From assembly GCA_039889245.1 (NCBI GenBank), contig JAZGVH010000002.1:2046001-2110000 (forward strand): a DNA stretch of 64,000 bases, written 5' to 3'. Below, piece after piece: positions 55,055 through 62,769 of this stretch (position 1 is its first letter; every line of letters starts with the position of its first letter). Origin of the DNA: Dermatophilaceae bacterium Soc4.6. Its GTDB lineage: Bacteria; Actinomycetota; Actinomycetes; Actinomycetales; Dermatophilaceae. Under the pieces are notes generated by a model. It had not been told where the DNA came from. It saw only the letters and a program-made list of their open reading frames with translations, and searched no databases. The translations under genes and the position numbers were made by a program.

Positions 55055-55732
55055 TCAGGCCGACGGCGTCGCCGTGCCGCTCGACCCCGGGGGCGTGCCC
55101 GTGGTGCCGCCCTCCGGACCGCCGTGGCCGCGACCGCCGCCGCCGGGTCCTCCGGTGTGAGCGGTGAAGGTCGCGAGGTCGGCGCTGACGTCGTACATGA
55201 CCCTGGCGCCGGCCTTGGTGCCCAGCACGTCGTAGGAGCCGTCGGCGTCCTGGCGCACGGCCGTGACCGTGACCGTGGGGTCCTTGGCCGTCATCGCCGC
55301 CGTGACCTTGGTCAGCTCGGCCCCCGAGACCGCGGTGTCGGACGACCCGCCCGGTCCACCGTGACCGCCGCCGCCGGGTCCCCCGGTGTGAGCGGTGAAG
55401 GTCGCGAGGTCGGCGCTGACGTCGTACATGACCCTGGCGCCGGCCTTGGTGCCCAGCACGTCGTAGGAGCCGTCGGCGTCCTGGCGCACGGCCGTGACCG
55501 TGACCGTGGGGTCCTTGGCCGTCATCGCCGCCGTGACCTTGGTCAGCTCGGCCCCCGAGACCGCGGTGTCGGACGACCCACCGGGGGCGCCAGCACCGAA
55601 GGAGGAGCCGGACGTCGACGAGACGGCGCCCGTGGCGGGGGTGCCGGCGCTCGCGAGGGTGGAGCCACCGATGACGATGGCGACGGCCGAGCCGGCGAGT
55701 GCGGCTCCGATGCCAATCTTCTTGAGAGACAT
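55055..55732 (-). CDS. Secreted protein with tandem duplicated PepSY-like domain
   Basis: A 225-residue exported protein. The signal peptide begins MSLKKIGIGAALAG and is likely cut after STLASAG. The mature part carries two identical copies of a 77-residue unit (TAVSGAELTKVTAAM, then VTVTAVRQDADGSYDV and VMYDVSADLATFTAH), each followed by a Gly/His-rich linker with GGPGGGG. The fold resembles PepSY. The tail is Gly/Pro/Ser/Thr-rich. AAGGA precedes the ATG at 55732. The identity reaches the DNA level, so the duplication is very recent. Confidence 0.85.
   Translation of the reverse strand: MSLKKIGIGAALAGSAVAIVIGGSTLASAGTPATGAVSSTSGSSFGAGAPGGSSDTAVSGAELTKVTAAMTAKDPTVTVTAVRQDADGSYDVLGTKAGARVMYDVSADLATFTAHTGGPGGGGHGGPGGSSDTAVSGAELTKVTAAMTAKDPTVTVTAVRQDADGSYDVLGTKAGARVMYDVSADLATFTAHTGGPGGGGRGHGGPEGGTTGTPPGSSGTATPSA
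55154..55579. repeat. 231-bp tandem duplication with 195 identical bases
   Basis: 55154-55348 and 55385-55579 read base-for-base the same, 231 bp apart (77 codons), inside the secreted protein gene. Silent sites show no drift. Linkers between the copies differ slightly. Confidence 0.9.
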
Positions 55733-55878
55733 GGGAATAGGTCCTTCCGGGGTCGGGGCTGGCATGGCGCCGGCCCCTGGTGTCGTCCTCACCATCGCCG
55801 CCCAGACTGTCGGCAGGATGTGCGGGCCCCAGCGATGTCCTGGGAAGTGACGCGCACCCCGAGCGACTCCACAGACCC

Positions 55879-56790
55879 TCAGTCGGCCTTCTGGGCCACG
55901 GTGTAGCGCACGTCCTGGACGAAGCCGAGCGACCCGTCGGGGCGGGCGGTCTCCGCGAGCCGGGCGAGGGCCTGCTCCTTGACCTCGGCGCGCTGCCCGG
56001 CCGGCACCGCCAGCCACATGGCCCGTTGGCCGACCGACATCGAGAAGCGGTACCACTGCTCGGCGTCGGCGAACTCGACCGCGAGCGCGAGGTGGCTCGT
56101 GCGCGGCTGCACGTAGCCCGACCCGGTCAGCAGCCGCTCCATCCCCTCGTCCGAGGCGAAGGGGCCGGCGACACCGCTCGTCCGGGCGTCGAGCATGCCC
56201 GGCGGGAGGAACGGGCGGAACACCTCGTCGACGCGCGACCAGGCGAGGTCGGGGCTGCCGAAGGTGGCCACGCCGAGGCGACCCCCCGGTCGCAGCAGGC
56301 GTGACCACCGCACGAGCGCGATGGGCGGGTCCGGGAGGAAGAAGAGCACGAGCGACGAGACGATGACGTCGAGACCCTCGACGTCGGCCTCGCCCCACGC
56401 GGGATCCTGGGCATCGGCCACGACGAGGTCGACCCGGCTGACGCCGTCGACGCCCGGCAGGTCCGCTGACTCCACCACGCGGCGGCACTGCGACACCATC
56501 CGCGCCGACAGGTCGGCCCCCACGACGTGGCCCTCGGGCCCGACCGCGCGGGCCAGCGGGAGCAGGGCCGCTCCGCGTCCGCAGCCCAGGTCGAGCGCCC
56601 GCTCGCCAGGCTGCGGGTCCACCGCCTGCACGAGGCCGGCACCGATGGGCACGAAGAAGTCGACCCCCACCTGGTCGTAGGTGTCGGCCAGGTCGTCGAA
56701 GAGGGCGGCCACCCGCCGGGTCGGGCTCGGCTCGCTCGACTCGCCCGACTCGCCCGACGCGCCCGACGCGCCCGACGCCGCGCGGGTCAC
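55879..56790 (-). CDS. SAM-dependent methyltransferase, class I
   Basis: A 303-residue methyltransferase of the UbiE/COQ5-like type. After a Ser/Gly/Glu repeat at the N-terminus (ASGASGESGESSEPS, from a 9-nt DNA repeat) the domain starts near VAALFDDLADTYDQ. SAM motif I is ALDLGCGRGAALLPLA, and GGRLGVATFG lies near the end of the core. The substrate is unknown. Its start overlaps the stop of the upstream metallo-beta-lactamase-fold gene (56787-56790), so they are co-translated. Confidence 0.88.
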   Translation of the reverse strand: MTRAASGASGASGESGESSEPSPTRRVAALFDDLADTYDQVGVDFFVPIGAGLVQAVDPQPGERALDLGCGRGAALLPLARAVGPEGHVVGADLSARMVSQCRRVVESADLPGVDGVSRVDLVVADAQDPAWGEADVEGLDVIVSSLVLFFLPDPPIALVRWSRLLRPGGRLGVATFGSPDLAWSRVDEVFRPFLPPGMLDARTSGVAGPFASDEGMERLLTGSGYVQPRTSHLALAVEFADAEQWYRFSMSVGQRAMWLAVPAGQRAEVKEQALARLAETARPDGSLGFVQDVRYTVAQKAD

Positions 56791-57208
56791 GACGGCGGCC
56801 GATCGGAGGCGGCGACCGTGAAGGGGGCTCCGTGCCCCGGGACGACGACGTCGGCGAGCGTCAGGATGCGTCGCCGGCTCACCTCGAGCGCGCCCTCGTC
56901 GCCCGAGTGCTCGCCCCAGAGGTCACCCTCGTAGGTGGAGGCACTGTCGACGACGACCGCCCGAGGAAACATGCCGACGTTGCGCGTGTGGTCGACGTGG
57001 TGGTGGGTGAGGAAGTCGTGGCTGACGTCGCGACCTCCAGCTGGTGCTGCGCCAGCCCAGCCACCAGGTCACCCCGGTCGCGCAGCAGCCCGGGGTCGAC
57101 CACGATGACGACGTCGCCCGAGCGGACGAGCGAGATCGTGCCCTGCACCGGCGCGCCGCCCGTCCCCTCGCGGACGTAGCCGGTGACCAGGATGTCGACG
57201 CGCGCCAT
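56787..57208 (-). pseudogene. Metallo-beta-lactamase-fold hydrolase, frameshifted
   Basis: From ATG 57208 the frame gives MARVDILVTGYVREGT and VVIVVDPGLLRDRGDL, the N-terminal sheet of the fold. Near 57025 the frame must shift by one base to give VSHDFLTHHHVDHTRNVG, with the HxHxDH zinc motif, and then a normal C-terminus with VVVPGHGAPFTV to 56787. One base is missing in the GGTCGCGACGTC stretch. The gene is broken, or the base was lost in sequencing; the rest of the fold is so well kept that the latter is quite possible. Confidence 0.75.
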
Positions 57209-57509
57209 GGCTCCTCGCATTCTCCGGCGCTCGGGCCGGACGGTGTGGTGTCTCCCGCCAGCATCCTCGCGCCGTCAAGCCCGTCTCTGCGCCGCGGACA
57301 GCGGGCTCACACTCCATCATCCGATCGGGAGACCCCCTCATCCGAACGGCCGCTTATCGGGTTATACCTATCATTTCGGACTTATAAGTCAGTAGCGTCT
57401 TCCTTACCGGCCACGTCCACCGCCCACTCGCAGGCTCCCCACAGCGCCTCCGAACAGCGGCCCGCGACCCTGATCCTGCTCGACCCCTTCCCGACCCAAG
57501 GACGACCCG
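57209..57509. other. Intergenic region with AT-rich palindromic island
   Basis: About 300 bp without a gene. 57355-57395 is strongly AT-rich for this genome and holds the perfect 12-bp palindrome GACTTATAAGTC (57379-57390). It may be the promoter/operator of the small gene at 57510. Confidence 0.45.
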
Positions 57510-57725
57510 ATGCCTCACGCTCTCCGTCTTCGCACCACCACCCCGACCCACCTCGTCTCCGTCCCGACCGCCCGCGCCGAGCGTGGGCTGCGCGGATGGT
57601 GGGCTCGCAACGTCGTCGCCATGGACCCGCACCCCGAGAGCGGCCTGCTCGACCAGCTCGACCGCGAGACGCCGGCCCGGTTCGGACCCGCCCCCCTCGA
57701 CGACCTGTCCCGGCGCGTCGCCTGA
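57510..57725 (+). CDS. Small hypothetical protein, 71 residues
   Basis: A small protein starting MPHALRLRTTTPTHLV, with AAGGA at a good distance before the ATG. It contains RGWWARNVVAMDPHPESGLL and ends in DDLSRRVA. Basic N-terminus, no signal peptide or membrane segment. The family is not recognised. The gap to the glycosyltransferase gene is 79 nt. Confidence 0.5.
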   Translation: MPHALRLRTTTPTHLVSVPTARAERGLRGWWARNVVAMDPHPESGLLDQLDRETPARFGPAPLDDLSRRVA

Positions 57726-57804
57726 CCCCGACGCACAGCGTTCACGACCCCGCCGCCGCGGAGTCATCCGCTGACCACCGTCCGGGGGGGCCGCCCCTGA
57801 TGTC

Positions 57805-58914
57805 ATGGGCGGCGTGAAGGTCGCGATCGTCACCGAGTCGTTCCTGCCCCATGTCAACGGCGTCACCCGGTCGGTGATCCAGGTGCTGCGCCACCTGGTC
57901 ACTGCAGGCCACGAGGCCCATGTGCTCACACCGGGCGACCCCCCGCTCTCGTGCGAGGGGGTGCCCGTCACCGGACTCCCGTCGCTCGCTCTGCCCGGCT
58001 ACCCGCAGGTGCGGGTGTCCCTCGCCACGGCCACCCGCGTCGGCCGTGAGCTGACCCGCCTGCGACCCGACGTCGTCCACCTCGCATCGCCGTTCGTGCT
58101 GGGCGGCCCGGTGGTGCGGGCGGCAGCCGCCCTCGACGTCCCCGTCGTCGCCGTCTACCAGACCGACATCCCCGGCTACGCGGCCCAGTACAACGTCGCC
58201 GCCGTCACCGGTGCGGCCTGGCGCCGCGTCGTCTCGATCCACGAGCGTGCGGAGGTCACGTTGGCCCCCACCGCGACCGTCGCTCGCTCCCTCGAGGCTC
58301 ACGGCGTTCCTCGCGTGCAGGTCTGGCCCCGCGGGGTCGACACCGAGGCGTTCCACCCCGGCCGTCGTCGGCGCGACGCACCCGCCCCGCCGGTGCGCGT
58401 GGGCTTCGTCGGACGCCTGGCGCTCGAGAAGCACGTCGAGCACCTCGCCGCCGTCGCCGACCTCCCCGGTGTCGAGCTGGTCGTCGTCGGCGACGGTCCA
58501 GAGCGCGAGTCGCTCGAGCAGGCCCTGCCCACAGCGCGGTTCACCGGTCTGCTCACCGGGGCCCAGCTCTCGCGGGAGACCGCCGACTTCGACATCGCCG
58601 TGCAGACGGGCCCGCACGAGACCTTCTGCCAGGCCGCCCAGGAAGCCATGGCCAGCGGCGTGCCCGTGGTCGCCGTCGGTGCCGGCGGCCTGCTCGACCT
58701 CGTCGACAACAGCCGCACCGGCTGGCTCTACGAGCCCGGCGACCTCGGGGGTCTACGGGCCCACGTCGCCGACCTCGCGGGCGACCGGCGCAAGCGGGAG
58801 GCCATGGGCGCCGCCGCGCACGAGTCGGTGCGCCACCGCACCTGGGAGAGCGTCTGCGCGGACCTCGTCGAGCACTACGAGGCCGTCCGCTCCGTGAGGG
58901 CCCGGCGCACCTGA
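57805..58914 (+). CDS. GT4 glycosyltransferase, MgtA-like mannosyltransferase
   Basis: A 369-residue GT-B enzyme. The N-terminal part KVAIVTESFLPHVNGVTRSV and the acceptor-side YQTDIPGYAAQYN are typical of MgtA/PimB-type GDP-mannose-dependent enzymes that mannosylate membrane glycolipids. The donor-side FVGRLALEKHVE and the GT4 E-x7-E motif ETFCQAAQEAMASG are present. The start is ATG 57805 or GTG 57814. Its stop overlaps the next glycosyltransferase gene start, so a coupled operon is likely. Confidence 0.85.
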   Translation: MGGVKVAIVTESFLPHVNGVTRSVIQVLRHLVTAGHEAHVLTPGDPPLSCEGVPVTGLPSLALPGYPQVRVSLATATRVGRELTRLRPDVVHLASPFVLGGPVVRAAAALDVPVVAVYQTDIPGYAAQYNVAAVTGAAWRRVVSIHERAEVTLAPTATVARSLEAHGVPRVQVWPRGVDTEAFHPGRRRRDAPAPPVRVGFVGRLALEKHVEHLAAVADLPGVELVVVGDGPERESLEQALPTARFTGLLTGAQLSRETADFDIAVQTGPHETFCQAAQEAMASGVPVVAVGAGGLLDLVDNSRTGWLYEPGDLGGLRAHVADLAGDRRKREAMGAAAHESVRHRTWESVCADLVEHYEAVRSVRARRT

Positions 58915-60011
58915 TGCGTATCGTCCACGTCGCGAACGCGTATGCCGCCCACAGTGGTGGCATCCGCACCGCCGTGCGTGCCCTCGGTCGCGGCTACCTC
59001 GCCGCCGGGCACGAGTTCGTCCTCGTCACCCCCGGGGAAGCCGGAGGCGAGTCGTCGTCCGACTGGGGCAGGCACGTCGAGCTCACCGGCACCCCCGTGC
59101 CCGGGTCCGGCGGCTACCGTGCCCTCACGCGTCTCGCGCCGGTGCGTGAGGCGCTCTCGGCCCTGCAGCCCGACCGGCTCGAGGTCTCGGACCGACTGAC
59201 GCTGCGCGCCCTCGGACCGTGGGCCCGCTCGGTCGGCATCCCCTCCACCGTCTTCCTGCACGAGCAGCTCGCCGGGGTCCTGGCCGCCTTCTCCCCCTTC
59301 GGCCCGACGCGCTGGCGCGCGGTGGTCGACCGGCACAACGCCGGCACGGTCGAGCGCTTCGACACCGTCGTGACCACGACCCGGTATGCCGCACAGGAGC
59401 TCGAGCGCATCGGCGCCCCCTCGCTGCACGTGCCCCTCGGGGTCGACCTCGAGCGCTTCTCGCCGCCTCCGTCGCGGGTCACGCGCCCGGCCCACGAGCC
59501 GCTGCTGGTCCTGTGCAGCCGCCTCTCGCGCGAGAAGCGCCCCGACCTCGCGGTCGAGGCGCTGACCCACCTCGCCGCCCGGGGGGTGCACGCCCGCCTC
59601 GTCGTCGCCGGCGACGGCCCGATGCGGCGGTCGCTCGAGCGGATGGCGCGCGGTCTGCCGGTCGACTTCGTCGGCCACCTACGCGTCCGCAGCGAGGTGG
59701 CGCACCTGTTGGGCGCTGCCGACGTCGTCGTGGCGCCCGGACCCATCGAGACCTTCGGGCTCGCCGCGCTCGAGGCCCTCGCCTGCGGCACGCCCGTGGT
59801 CGCCTCGCGGACCTCGGCGCTCGCCGAGCTGGTCGTCCCCCGCGCCGGGGCGCTCGTGGCTCCGGAGGGCGCGGCGGTCGCTGCGGGCATCGCGCACGTC
59901 CTGGGGCTCCCGGAGGACGAGCGGCGGGCAGCAGCGCGCCGCCGGGCCGAGGAGTTCCCCTGGACCCGCACGACCGCAGCGCTCCTCACCCTCCACGGCG
60001 CCGCCGCATGA
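58914..60011 (+). CDS. GT4 glycosyltransferase
   Basis: A 365-residue GT-B enzyme. The start is MRIVHVANAYAAHSGGIRTA, the sugar-nucleotide part has CSRLSREKRPDLAVEAL, and the E-x7-E motif is ETFGLAALEALACG. The acceptor is unknown. Together with the MgtA-like gene before it and the phosphodiesterase after it, a glycolipid pathway is likely. Overlaps: start shares bases with the previous stop, and the stop overlaps the next start (ATGA). Confidence 0.87.
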   Translation: MRIVHVANAYAAHSGGIRTAVRALGRGYLAAGHEFVLVTPGEAGGESSSDWGRHVELTGTPVPGSGGYRALTRLAPVREALSALQPDRLEVSDRLTLRALGPWARSVGIPSTVFLHEQLAGVLAAFSPFGPTRWRAVVDRHNAGTVERFDTVVTTTRYAAQELERIGAPSLHVPLGVDLERFSPPPSRVTRPAHEPLLVLCSRLSREKRPDLAVEALTHLAARGVHARLVVAGDGPMRRSLERMARGLPVDFVGHLRVRSEVAHLLGAADVVVAPGPIETFGLAALEALACGTPVVASRTSALAELVVPRAGALVAPEGAAVAAGIAHVLGLPEDERRAAARRRAEEFPWTRTTAALLTLHGAAA

Positions 60012-60793
60012 CCCGCTACGGCTCCGAGACGGGACCCCTCGCCGTCGCTCATCGGGGCGGCGCGGGTCTCGGCCCCGAGAACTCCCACGCAGCCTTCTCG
60101 CTGTCGGTCGCCCTCGGAGTCAGGTACCTCGAGACCGACGTGCGGCTCACGGCCGACGGGCGGCTGGCGTGCTTCCACGACACCCGGCTCGAGCGCGTGA
60201 CCGGTGCTCCCGGTCGGGTGCGGTCGCACTCGGTCGAGCAGCTGCGTCGCCTGCGCATCGCGCGCCGTGAGCTCATCCCGACGATCGACGAGCTGCTCGA
60301 CTGGTTCCCCGACCGGCGGATCATGGTCGACGTCAAGGACCGCGACGCGGTCGGCCCGCTGGTCGAGGCGATCCGGCGGGCGGGCGCCGCGGACCGCGTC
60401 TGCGTCGCCGGCGCCTGGGACCCGTGGCTGCGCGAGGTGCGGCGTGAGCTGCCCGGGGTGACCACGGCGCTCGGATGGAGTGCCCTGTCGGCACTCGTGC
60501 TCGCCGCGCGCACCGGCATACGACCCTGCTCTGCGCTGTCCACCGGCGAGTTCGCCCACGTGCCATGGGCGCTCGTCCGCCGGCCGGGAGTGCTGCCCCG
60601 TCTCGTCGACATGGCGGCGGCGCTGCGGGTGCGCATCGCCGTGTGGACCGTCGACGACGCCCCGACCATGCACCACGTGCTCGACCGCGGTGTCGACGCC
60701 GTCATCACCGACCGCCCCGACCTGTTGCGTGATGTGCTGGTCGCCCGCGGTCAGTGGACCGGCACCGTCTCCCCTCTCGACGCGAGGCGCTGA
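60008..60793 (+). CDS. Glycerophosphodiester phosphodiesterase
   Basis: A 261-residue TIM-barrel enzyme that cleaves glycerophosphodiesters to glycerol 3-phosphate and an alcohol. The family starts with VAHRGGAGLGPENSHAAF, then YLETDVRLTADG, CFHDTRLERVT and DVKDRDAVG, and ends VDAVITDRPDLL. All three acidic metal ligands and the catalytic His pair are seen. No signal peptide, so cytoplasmic. Co-translated with the two glycosyltransferases. Confidence 0.93.
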   Translation: MTRYGSETGPLAVAHRGGAGLGPENSHAAFSLSVALGVRYLETDVRLTADGRLACFHDTRLERVTGAPGRVRSHSVEQLRRLRIARRELIPTIDELLDWFPDRRIMVDVKDRDAVGPLVEAIRRAGAADRVCVAGAWDPWLREVRRELPGVTTALGWSALSALVLAARTGIRPCSALSTGEFAHVPWALVRRPGVLPRLVDMAAALRVRIAVWTVDDAPTMHHVLDRGVDAVITDRPDLLRDVLVARGQWTGTVSPLDARR

Positions 60794-60797
60794 GGCC

Positions 60798-62579
60798 TCA
60801 GGCGTCGCTACGGAGACGCCCGCGTCGGGCAACCAGCAGGTCGACGCGGTGGACGTTGCCGTGGAGGTGCACGTAGCGCTCGTCGTAGATCGCGAGCAGG
60901 GCGTCGTCGAGACGGCGCACGGCACCCGGCGGGTAACGGTAGCCCATGCGGTCGTCGATCGACGCGGCGTCGAGCGTGGACAGCAGCCCGCCGAGCTCGT
61001 CGAGCGAGGTGATCCCGAGCTCGAGCAGGAGACCCGCGATCCACTCGTAGTGGTCGGTGCGCGACCAGCCCGCTCCGGCGAACCGGCCGCTGAGGAAGCT
61101 CGCGAGGTCCTGGGTCGCGATGCGCGGGTCCTCCGCGGTGGTGTCGTCCTCGTGAGGCACCTCGGCCGAGCCGCTGAGCAGGCGTCCCCGGATGGCGGAG
61201 AACTCGCGGTCGGCCAGCTCGAGCAGCCCTGCGGCCAGGGTGAACCGGCGGTCGAGGTCGCTGACGTGCTCGGGCGGCACCGACCCCTTGTAGCGGATGT
61301 CGTGCTCGAACTCCGCCCACGCGTGCTGCAGCACCGTGCGGATCTGGACCTGCGCTGCGATCCCCCCGAGAGCCTGTCCCGCCGCGGAGTCGGCCTCGAC
61401 GGCGTCGGTGGTCACCAGCAGGTGCCGGCTCGCGTAGCCGAAGCGACCCTCGTCGGCAGTCTCGCGGCCGAGGTCCCGGTCGTCGAGCACGACGTACTCG
61501 TCCGTCAGCAGGTCGGCCACGGCCTCGACGTCCTCGTGCAGGTAGGTGATCACGCGCAGCCCCACCTGGTCGGTGATCTCGATGAGCGGGTCGGCGTAGA
61601 GCGGTGATCCGTCGGTCCGGGTGCGAGCAGCCTTGCCCGCGAACGACGTCACCGCCTTGGCCCGCCCGGTGACGCTGAGGTAGTTGATGCCCGCCTCGTC
61701 GAGCTGGCCGGTCACCACGTCGACGAAAAACTCGGTGGCCGCGGACAGCGAGGAGTGGCGAGCGGCATACGCCTCGACGGCGACCCGAGTAGGATCCGCG
61801 GATACCGTTGTAGCGGAGGCGATCTCGCGAGGCTCTCGCGGCGTGGGCACGTGGCCTGCGGGGAGGGTGGGGGTGAGGATCTCACCGGTGCGCGGGTCGC
61901 CGTACGTCGTGACCCGCTCTGGCGCCCGGGCGGCGAGCAGGGCGACGTAGGCGCACACCACGGCGTCGACCTCGTCCTCGGCCGGCCGCAGCTCGCTCTT
62001 GCGACCGGCGGCCCTGATCCTCTCGACCAGCGCCGACCAGGACGCCGACCCCTGCAGGTGCAACGGAGGGCTCGCCTCCGCCAGGCCCTCGAGCAGGCCG
62101 GTCAGACGCAGCAGCTCGGTGCGCAGAGCCTCGAAGGTGCGGCCGGGCTTCTGCTTGTAGCGCAGCACCCGCCCGAGGCGGAAGAGCGAGATGGTCGCCG
62201 GGTGGGGGTAGACCTCGACCGCGCGGCGCGCCGACGAGCCCCCGACGGCCAGCCCCAGCGCGGCCGCGAGCTGGCTGGCGCGTGGCGTGTCCTCGAACCC
62301 GGGGCGCGAGGTGTTCACCGGGTGGGCGCCCGCGTCGAAGCGGGCGAAGTCGGCACCCAACGCAGCCTCCGCGGGGCGACGGCCGGCAGGGTTGGTCACG
62401 ACGAGCGGGGCGTCGAAGCCCACCACGACGTCGCCCGTGGTGAAGGGCCGCAGGCTCGCCACGATGGATTTGTCACTGACCGTGGACGAGAGGTGGACGA
62501 GGTGCCCGTTGCCGTCGAGCACCGCAAGACCCGTGGGGCGACGGCCACCCCAGGCGAGATCGACGCCGACGAGATGCAT
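60798..62579 (-). CDS. DUF429-RelA/SpoT domain fusion protein
   Basis: A 593-residue protein. Residues 1 to about 225 are DUF429, an RNase H-like fold: MHLVGVDLAWGG (Asp7), VVGFDAPLVV (Asp56) and EDEVDAVVCAYVALL (Asp205 region). Residues about 275-470 are a RelA/SpoT-type alarmone synthetase domain: TGRAKAVTSFAGKAAR, TDQVGLRVITY (Asp337), FGYASRHLLV and VQIRTVLQHAWAEFEHDIRYK. In the ExQxRT motif the Glu is Gln (QVQIRT, residue 410), so synthetase activity may be changed. A helical tail (DHYEWIAGLLLELG) ends the protein. It is divergent from an HTH-like gene. Start at ATG 62579; extra sequence upstream has no match. Confidence 0.82.
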   Translation of the reverse strand: MHLVGVDLAWGGRRPTGLAVLDGNGHLVHLSSTVSDKSIVASLRPFTTGDVVVGFDAPLVVTNPAGRRPAEAALGADFARFDAGAHPVNTSRPGFEDTPRASQLAAALGLAVGGSSARRAVEVYPHPATISLFRLGRVLRYKQKPGRTFEALRTELLRLTGLLEGLAEASPPLHLQGSASWSALVERIRAAGRKSELRPAEDEVDAVVCAYVALLAARAPERVTTYGDPRTGEILTPTLPAGHVPTPREPREIASATTVSADPTRVAVEAYAARHSSLSAATEFFVDVVTGQLDEAGINYLSVTGRAKAVTSFAGKAARTRTDGSPLYADPLIEITDQVGLRVITYLHEDVEAVADLLTDEYVVLDDRDLGRETADEGRFGYASRHLLVTTDAVEADSAAGQALGGIAAQVQIRTVLQHAWAEFEHDIRYKGSVPPEHVSDLDRRFTLAAGLLELADREFSAIRGRLLSGSAEVPHEDDTTAEDPRIATQDLASFLSGRFAGAGWSRTDHYEWIAGLLLELGITSLDELGGLLSTLDAASIDDRMGYRYPPGAVRRLDDALLAIYDERYVHLHGNVHRVDLLVARRGRLRSDA

Positions 62580-62633
62580 GCCCCCACTGTGCCGTATGCC
62601 GCCGCCGCCTTCCCCCCTCCCCCGCCCTGTCTC

Positions 62634-62691
62634 CGGAGAATTTCTCCGCCCCGTGGGACGCGCAGGTGTCCGGACCGCCATACTGTGGCGG
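62634..62691. promoter_or_regulatory. Candidate operators between the divergent genes
   Basis: Two inverted repeats: CGGAGAA/TTCTCCG around a single T (62634-62648) and CCGCCA/TGGCGG with a 5-nt gap (62675-62691). The second overlaps TACTGT (62681-62686), a plausible -10 for the rightward gene. Control by the HTH-containing product is possible. Confidence 0.4.
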
Positions 62692-62769
62692 TCGCCACGG
62701 GATCGGGGGTGACGACCTGCTCGAGCCAATCGAGGCAGTGGTTCGTGCGGCCGAGCAGGGGGTGGAGAG

